Shown here piece by piece: positions 17,579-22,327 of a stretch of 22,327 nt of DNA; position 1 is the stretch's first letter, and every line of letters begins with the position of its first letter. The notes beneath the pieces were generated by a model. The model was not told where the DNA came from. It did no database searches and was given only the letters and a program-made list of their open reading frames with translations. Source of the stretch: Emiliania huxleyi CCMP1516 (Eukaryota; Haptophyta; Isochrysidales; Noelaerhabdaceae); NCBI RefSeq assembly GCF_000372725.1, contig NW_005200210.1:1-22327 (forward strand), written 5' to 3'. Made by a program: the position numbers and the translations under genes.

Positions 17579-18349
17579 ATGGCGCACTATATCACCCGTA
17601 GAGGCCTCTCTATAGTCGCCTTTTGGCACCTCCTCTCTCCACGCCGCCGATTAGACCTCGCCGCATCGCATCGCCCCCTTCCCTGCCCCGTCGCCCTCCT
17701 GAGCTCTCCCTCCTTCGCTCCAGCCATGCACAGGACGGCTGGACCATTGGCCCGCGTGCCAGGCGTCCGGGACGGCCGGGTATCGGCTCCGTACTTTGAG
17801 CCCTCTTGGGCCACCCTCGCGTCCACCGGCCGGCAGAGCACCGCTTGGGCGACTCAGACGGCCCGCCCGACCAGCGCGTTCGATCGTGCCGCCCCCACAG
17901 CGTCAGTGGCGTGCGTGGGGTGGCAGGCGGCGTCAGCGCAGCCCCTCGTGGGGGTGCCCACCGCTCTCCTCTCACCGCTCCCCCCCGCCCGTGGCACCCC
18001 ACACACTCGTCCCTCCTCAGGGGCGCAAGGCGGCACGGCACGTTCAGCGCTTGCCTCGGCCCACCTCGCCTTCACGCCCGCCACCGCGACCAAGGAGGTG
18101 GCCTCGGCGGCCCAGATGAAGCCCGTGCGGCTCGTTTGGGAGCCGCATGCCGTCCCTCTCTCGCCGGCGCTGCTCACCACGCCCAAGCCTACGCCGAGGA
18201 ACCCGTCGCGCCCGTCGCTCACGAGCTGGTGGCTCGCATCGACCGAGCTGTCCAGCTTTCTCACGCCCTGCCCACGATCAAATTCGAGACGACCAACATC
18301 CGACCACAAAAAAGGCCCGCGCGTGCTGCGCGGGCCGGCGAGCGACTAG
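17579..18349 (+). CDS. Hypothetical protein, exon structure unclear
   Basis: A 256-codon frame, Pro/Ala/Thr-rich, with plausible coding bias in 17726-18150 (ending TKEVASAAQMKPVRLVWEP). Beyond about 18190 a different plus frame looks more protein-like (AYAEEPVAPVAHELVARIDR, then IKFETTNIRPQKRP, running to 18477). A GT-AG intron ending at the AG before GAACCC near 18201 would join the two in phase, but this is a guess. No family is recognised. Confidence 0.3.
   Translation: MAHYITRRGLSIVAFWHLLSPRRRLDLAASHRPLPCPVALLSSPSFAPAMHRTAGPLARVPGVRDGRVSAPYFEPSWATLASTGRQSTAWATQTARPTSAFDRAAPTASVACVGWQAASAQPLVGVPTALLSPLPPARGTPHTRPSSGAQGGTARSALASAHLAFTPATATKEVASAAQMKPVRLVWEPHAVPLSPALLTTPKPTPRNPSRPSLTSWWLASTELSSFLTPCPRSNSRRPTSDHKKGPRVLRGPASD
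18314..18336 (-). other. GC-rich hairpin followed by T-run on the minus strand
   Basis: Perfect 9-bp arms GGCCCGCGC and GCGCGGGCC enclose a 5-nt loop. On the minus strand the hairpin is followed directly by six T. The shape is that of a bacterial intrinsic terminator, although the surrounding genes are eukaryotic. Confidence 0.55.
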
Positions 18350-18719
18350 CGAGCCAACCTGCTAGTGTTAGAAACAATCGCAAGGCGGACATGGCATATC
18401 GCTCTCGGGCCCACAGACATCCCGCACACCCGCCGCCCCCGCGCGCGCCCCACCCCGGCCGGGAGAAAGGGGAGTGACAGTTTGGGATGGCAACAGAACG
18501 AGTATCTTGCACTCCATCCATGTATGTGCAAGAACGCAGAGAGAAATGAAAGCCGTCCGGCTCACAAGTCCGGCTCACGCGCCCCGAGCTGACCGATCTA
18601 CCGCACTGATCACTTCCGCCCCCTCGCTCCCAACCCATCCACCTCGGTCCTCGCCGAGTGCCGAGGTGCGCGATCTCGGGCCGCGCCGCGCAATCTGAGG
18701 GAGGGTGTACTCGAGTAGA
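18350..18719. other. Intergenic, nothing seen
   Basis: Between the hypothetical ORF and the inverted-repeat element, no frame with a recognisable motif and no repeat is evident apart from the tail of the alternative frame ending at 18477. Confidence 0.4.
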
Positions 18720-19627
18720 GGATGTAGAGTGTAGAGCGCTGTAGAGCTGTAGAGATGTAGAGCGCTGGAGAGCGCTGTAGAGCGCTGAGAGCTGTATGTA
18801 GAGATGTAGAGCACTCTGGAGCGCTGTAGAGAGAGCTGTAGAGCTCTACATCCGCCGCGTGACGAGGCGGGTGCGTTGTAGAGCGATGTAGAGCGCGATT
18901 TTGCTGTAGAGTTTGTTGTAGAGGCTCTACAGCCAACCCGCCGGGAAGGCAGTGACTCAAAGAGGTCGAGTCGCACTAATGGGGTGTGTCCGAGCTTACT
19001 AGAGCTCTGATGGACGGCCCTGACTATCCCTAACACACAGAGAGTCACTCTGACGGCACACAACACCCTATGACTGCATCATGACCAGCCTGCCATGCGT
19101 CGCCGGTGCCGCATTCGTCGCTGTGCTTCTTTAGCAGGCGGTGGACTATCGGCTGCGAGGACGGTCGCATTTGCGCGAGGCGAGGCGAGCATTCAGACGC
19201 GTTGCATGCGCCATGACTCGCGCCAGCGCGTGCGGGAGCTCCTGGCTGAGCGTTGAGTCCAGGCGAGTTGCGCTGGCCACTATCACTACGCCGAGCCCGA
19301 GCTGACGCGCCGAGGCGCCGGCCAGTCGCAGCCGTGAGGCATGCCACAGCAGCAGAGGCACCTCCCACCCATTGGGCGGGCAGACAGAAGGCCAGGGCAG
19401 CACTGGCAAGTGCAACGCGCCTCATGCCGGAGAGCGACCGTGCCTCGTTCGCCGCTTATGATGTAGAGTTTGTTGTAGAGATTTCACGTTGTAGAGCGCC
19501 TCTACATCGCTCTACGCACCCGCCTCGTCACGCGGCGGATGTAGAGCTCTACAACTCTACATTGCTCTACAGCGCTCCAGAGCGCTCTACATCTCTACAG
19601 CTCTACAGCGCTCTACACTCTACATCC
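18720..19627. mobile_element. 908-bp element with long inverted repeats of GTAGAG units
   Basis: The left arm (18720 to about 18900) and right arm (about 19497-19627) are inverted copies. The outer 47 bp are essentially identical, starting GGATGTAGAGTG. Both arms share the unique block CCGCCGCGTGACGAGG. Arms are made of degenerate GTAGAG and GTAGAGCGCT units; the left arm has about 40 bp more. The interior holds only a doubtful minus-strand frame of 126 codons (19045-19425) with a signal-peptide-like start (MRRVALASAALAFCLPAQ). No transposase is seen, so this is probably a non-autonomous terminal-inverted-repeat element. No clear target-site duplication was found. Confidence 0.72.
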
Positions 19628-19715
19628 TTGAGCACTTGAGCACTGGATAGGGTCGATTCCGCATGGTACGGGACCCCTCGATCGTCTCGCCCTCCCTCAC
19701 TGGTCTCTGGTGTGT

Positions 19716-20423
19716 TCATTGGGGGGGGGGGTCATTTACACCCTCCCTCAGAATCGTACTTGGAACTTGCAATTGGGTGCCCACACTGGTCTTCTGATAA
19801 ACGCAGTATGGAAGATACAAAGAGACGGAGGAGCAACGAGCGCCCTGGCGTGAGCCAAAGACACCCCATCCGTAGACACTGATCACACACGGACGGAACC
19901 CCGTCCGCAGCAGAAAGCACATCAGATCTGTGACGAGGATCGTGATAGGCGACTCGGCGTGCCACGTGTGCGCGCCGACGCGAGCGCCATTCGGGATGGC
20001 GCAGACCGCGCGCAGCATGTCCATGGTGAAAGGCTCCTTGCGTCGCGGCGCGAGAAACCCCAGCCCGAAGACATTGACCGCCACGCGTAGGAGTCCGCGA
20101 ACTTGCGCGCGCACGTTTTTGATGCTCGGGAGGACGACTTGCCACCGCTGAAAGATGCGGATAATAGCCAGCGGGTAGGCGAGGGCGGATCTCGGCTTGG
20201 CCCAGCGATCTGCGCGACTCCGAGGTTTCAGCCGGGGATAGATCCAAAGGACGAAGAGACCGAGCAGCTTGCTTTCTCGCGCGGGGTACTCTCGCACGAA
20301 CGACGCTTGCCGCAGCGGCGCGGTGTTCATCACGCCGCAGAACTCCTCCCACGCGTCCCACGCGCAGGCATCCTTTGTGTTGGTGTTGTAGTTGATGCCA
20401 TAGTCCATCAGGTCAAGAACCAT
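19716..20423 (-). pseudogene. Tyrosine recombinase (integrase-like), truncated at the C-terminus
   Basis: The 235-codon frame starts MVLDLMDYGINYNTNTKDA. The first part is an all-alpha core-binding-like domain (WDAWEEFCGVMN, then ALAYPLAIIRIFQRW). The start of the catalytic domain follows: FTMDMLRAVC, then LMCFLLRTGFRPCVIS, whose GFR arginine fits the first catalytic Arg, and a strand with Lys (VYQKTSVGTQLQVP). The His-x-x-Arg box and the nucleophilic Tyr are missing. The frame stops in a run of 11 C. One more C would extend it about 40 codons, into the neighbouring inverted-repeat element. Recombinases of this kind belong to Crypton- or DIRS-like elements or giant-virus-like integrases. It is probably a dead remnant. 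Confidence 0.62.
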
Positions 20424-20603
20424 ACGTCTAGGAGTATGTGACGCTGCTCAGCAGCGTCCACAAAGTCGCGTCATGTGTTACGACGGCCAGGTATGGAGAC
20501 GGAATGTCCCAACCGGTTGAACGGTAAGAAAGACGGTTGAACGGTAGCCGTACGCCACACTCATATGTCGATTTTTTCTTCCACAACTCGGCGAGGTGGG
20601 CGC
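20424..20603. promoter_or_regulatory. Divergent intergenic region upstream of TAF9, with a 13-bp direct repeat
   Basis: CGGTTGAACGGTA occurs twice, at 20514-20526 and 20534-20546, 20 bp apart, 58 bp before the TAF9 start. The region separates divergent genes and must hold the TAF9 promoter. A binding-site role for the repeat is inference. Confidence 0.4.
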
Positions 20604-21197
20604 ATGTCGAGCTCCGGCGCGCCGCGCGACGCCGCGACCGTCGACGAGATCCTGCGCTCGATGGGTGTGACCGACTACGAGCCGGGCGTCCTCCACCAGC
20701 TCCTCACCTTCATGCACGCTCATTGCGCCGAGGTATTTTCCGAAGGCGCAGACTACGCGGCGCACGCGGGCCGCACGGCGGTGGAGTGCGAGGACGTCAG
20801 ACTGGCGTGCAGGCTCAAGTCTGCAGAGGCGCAGGTCACCTCGGCGCCCTTCCTTGAGTGGCTTGCGCGCGAGCGCAACGGCCAGCCGCTGCCCGCCGCG
20901 CCGACCAGCACGTCTGGCATCCAGCTTCCGCCTCAAAAGTTCTGTCTGCTCGCCGCGAACTACGATCTGGTGCCGCGCGCGCCGGCGGTGGAGGCGGCGG
21001 AGGACGAGACGCCGTCTCAGCTGCGCAGCGGTGCCGAGCCGCCCGTCCGGCCCAAGTCGGCGGGCCCGAGGATACCAATCCACCTCGGGGCAGCGCAGGC
21101 GGCGACCGACGCGCTCGCGCCCGCGCAGCCAGCCCGGGAGGGGAGCGGCGATGCGGCCATGGCAGAGGCGCTTGATGACGATGAGCTCTGGGACTAG
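20604..21197 (+). CDS. TAF9: Transcription initiation factor TFIID/SAGA subunit TAF9
   Basis: A single-exon frame. ATG 20604 (MSSSGAPRDAATVDEIL) is chosen because it directly precedes the conserved histone fold; ATG 20565 would add 13 residues. The fold covers about residues 8-85: ILRSMGVTDYEPGVLHQLLTF, with YAAHAGRTAVECEDVRLA. The family's C-terminal conserved part follows: FLEWLARERNGQPLP and LPPQKFCLLAANYDL. The tail is acidic and ends DDDELWD. At 197 residues it is a compact TAF9. TAF9 pairs with TAF6 through its histone fold in TFIID and SAGA, recognising downstream promoter DNA and activators. Confidence 0.93.
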   Translation: MSSSGAPRDAATVDEILRSMGVTDYEPGVLHQLLTFMHAHCAEVFSEGADYAAHAGRTAVECEDVRLACRLKSAEAQVTSAPFLEWLARERNGQPLPAAPTSTSGIQLPPQKFCLLAANYDLVPRAPAVEAAEDETPSQLRSGAEPPVRPKSAGPRIPIHLGAAQAATDALAPAQPAREGSGDAAMAEALDDDELWD

Positions 21198-21635
21198 CCT
21201 CTGTGTGCCATCTCGTACTCTCTTACGTACGTGGCTGGAGGCGCCAGGATCTGAAGCGCGCGTTTGCGCGATCTCGCTGTTTTTATCCTTCTTCAGAGCA
21301 CTTAAACAAAACGTAAACCCCTCGCACAGCCCAACATGGAAGATACATCACGCCACAAACATGGAGGAGCGAGGCCGGAAGAGCACAGCGTGCGCGGTGC
21401 GCGGGGGCCGGCAGCGCCCCTGTATGTGCCGTAAGACAGGAGGCACAAAGCCTGCGGACTCACGCACGGGGGGCGCGGCGCAGAATAGCATTAGAGGGTA
21501 CAGGGTCTAGGGCTATGCTTAAGAGGAGGCGGAGGCCCGTCTCGACGGCGTAGAGTCGAGTGTGCGGCGTTGCGTGCAGGCTGACGGCGAACGATATGGC
21601 CAGGCCCAGCCATATCCCGGCCTCGGACGGGCCTT
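21198..21635. other. Convergent intergenic region, nothing seen
   Basis: This lies between the 3' ends of TAF9 and the tubby-like gene. It has no frame with a recognisable motif, no strong repeat and presumably the two 3' untranslated regions. Confidence 0.5.
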
Positions 21636-22327
21636 TCAAAAGGCGCCGGAGCTGTTGTCAAAGATGATGATCGCGGTCGCAAACGCCTGCATGGCCGAGA
21701 AGGGCGCCTTGAAGTCGATGTTGAAGCGGTTCTCCTCCACCTTGCCCATCAGGAAGCAGACGTCGCTCTCCTTGGCCTGAGGCGGGCGGAGGTGGCGGGC
21801 GGGTGAGAGCGCTTCAGGCAGCGGCGCGCGCAGCCCGGACCGCGCGCGCGCGCCTTTGGCGCCAGCTGGACGTTTCTGCACGAGGGGAGCGAGGCGCGGC
21901 CGTGGAAGTCGAGGACGTACATGTTGCTCGACGCGTTCCACTTTGGCTGCCGGTTCTTGAGCTCGAGCAGCCCGCCCTTCTCGCCGCGCTTGAGCAGCGC
22001 CTCGAGCCCCTCCGTGTGATGCCTCGGCTGCACGCTCTCGAAGCTGCCGTCGCTGTCCACCTCGGGCAGGACCACCGTCATGGCGCCTGGGTCGCGGTTG
22101 CGCAGCGAGTTCGAAAAGTTTATGTGCAGCAGCTCGTGGCGCAGCACCGAGGTGCCGCCCTTGTCCTTTCCGTCGGGCGAGGTGCCGTCGTCGTACAGGG
22201 TGTAGTCGAGCGACTTCTTGTCGGAGCGGACCTTGCCGACAAAGGCGCCCGACTCGAGCGTGCTCGCCTTGGACCGCTTCGCCTCCTCCTGGTCGAGCGA
22301 GATGGAGTAGTAGCAGCCCTTGTTGAT
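21636..22327 (-). CDS. TULP: Tubby-like protein, C-terminal tubby domain (5' end outside the window)
   Basis: The exon from the right edge to 21854 and the last exon 21776-21636 are joined by a 77-bp GC-AG intron (21853-21777). The visible part starts INKGCYYSISLDQEE and includes GAFVGKVRSDKKSLDYTLYDDG, LRHELLHINFSN, MTVVLPEVDSDG, LKNRQPKWNASSNMYVLDFHGRA and, after the junction, KESDVCFLMGKV and FSAMQAFATAIIIFDN. This is the beta-barrel-around-a-helix tubby domain to its normal end; the QAFA-containing helix is the buried one. The spliced spacing from HGRA to MGKV matches the family without gaps. The GKVR basic pair is where tubby proteins bind phosphoinositides. Family members link membrane phosphoinositides to ciliary trafficking or transcription. 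Confidence 0.9.
   Translation of the reverse strand, partial: QQGLLLLHLARPGGGEAVQGEHARVGRLCRQGPLRQEVARLHPVRRRHLARRKGQGRHLGAAPRAAAHKLFELAAQPRPRRHDGGPARGGQRRQLRERAAEASHGGARGAAQARREGRAARAQEPAAKVERVEQHVRPRLPRPRLAPLVQKRPAGAKGARARSGLRAPLPEALSPARHLRPPQAKESDVCFLMGKVEENRFNIDFKAPFSAMQAFATAIIIFDNSSGAF

Noticed and set aside
18720..19627. GTAGAG repeats as a CRISPR-like array
   Set aside because: Units are degenerate, directly adjacent and mirrored between two arms, with no unique spacers, in a eukaryotic context.
1..22327. tRNA, rRNA or other structural RNA genes
   Set aside because: No cloverleaf-compatible arms with a conserved T-loop word or other RNA signature were found by eye.

Overview
This window is nuclear DNA of a compact, GC-rich eukaryotic genome, most likely a unicellular alga. 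Three lines of evidence support this. The recognisable products are eukaryote-specific: MLH3, TAF9, an ELL-type elongation factor, a tubby-like protein, a WD40-like protein and an NZF zinc-finger protein. Several genes become intact only after removal of introns of 64-80 bp. Repeats and transposon remnants fill the gaps. A haptophyte would fit the base composition, tiny introns and many GC donors; a dinoflagellate-type lineage is a weaker alternative. Lineage is inference from sequence style only.

Layout. Left edge: the 3' end of a WD40-like gene (1-788, +), then a repeat-bearing gap. Next is a cysteine protease gene with a His-Glu-Gln-Cys catalytic signature (1511-3697, +), then about 1.2 kb with no convincing gene. 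A block of minus-strand genes follows: NZF zinc finger (4939-6039), ELL (6435-7445), MLH3 (8922-11659), a doubtful small ORF (11767-12048), and a fusion of a papain-like domain with an MMACHC/CblC cobalamin-processing domain (13352-15213). ELL is flanked by near-identical 174-bp inverted repeats. From 15.4 to 18.4 kb there are four weak plus-strand ORFs. From 18.7 to 20.4 kb lie a 908-bp element with long inverted repeats built of GTAGAG units and a truncated tyrosine recombinase. TAF9 (20604-21197, +) follows, and the 3' part of a tubby-like gene (minus) runs off the right edge.

Splicing. Nine introns are supported by restored protein families or reading frame. Six are GC-AG and three GT-AG. 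In all nine the exon base before the donor is G and the base after the acceptor AG is G; in seven of nine the downstream exon starts GC. This rule was needed to rebuild MLH3, ELL, the CblC fusion and the tubby protein, and a GT-only gene finder would truncate or split most of these genes.

The genes do not form one pathway. TAF9 and ELL both serve RNA polymerase II transcription, MLH3 serves mismatch repair or meiotic recombination, and the CblC fusion serves vitamin B12 handling. The most notable items are the papain-like/CblC fusion with its apparently lost catalytic cysteine, the intron in that gene whose two splice sites lie in a perfect 23-bp direct repeat, the protease with an acidic Glu in its triad, and the repeat families placed at gene boundaries.
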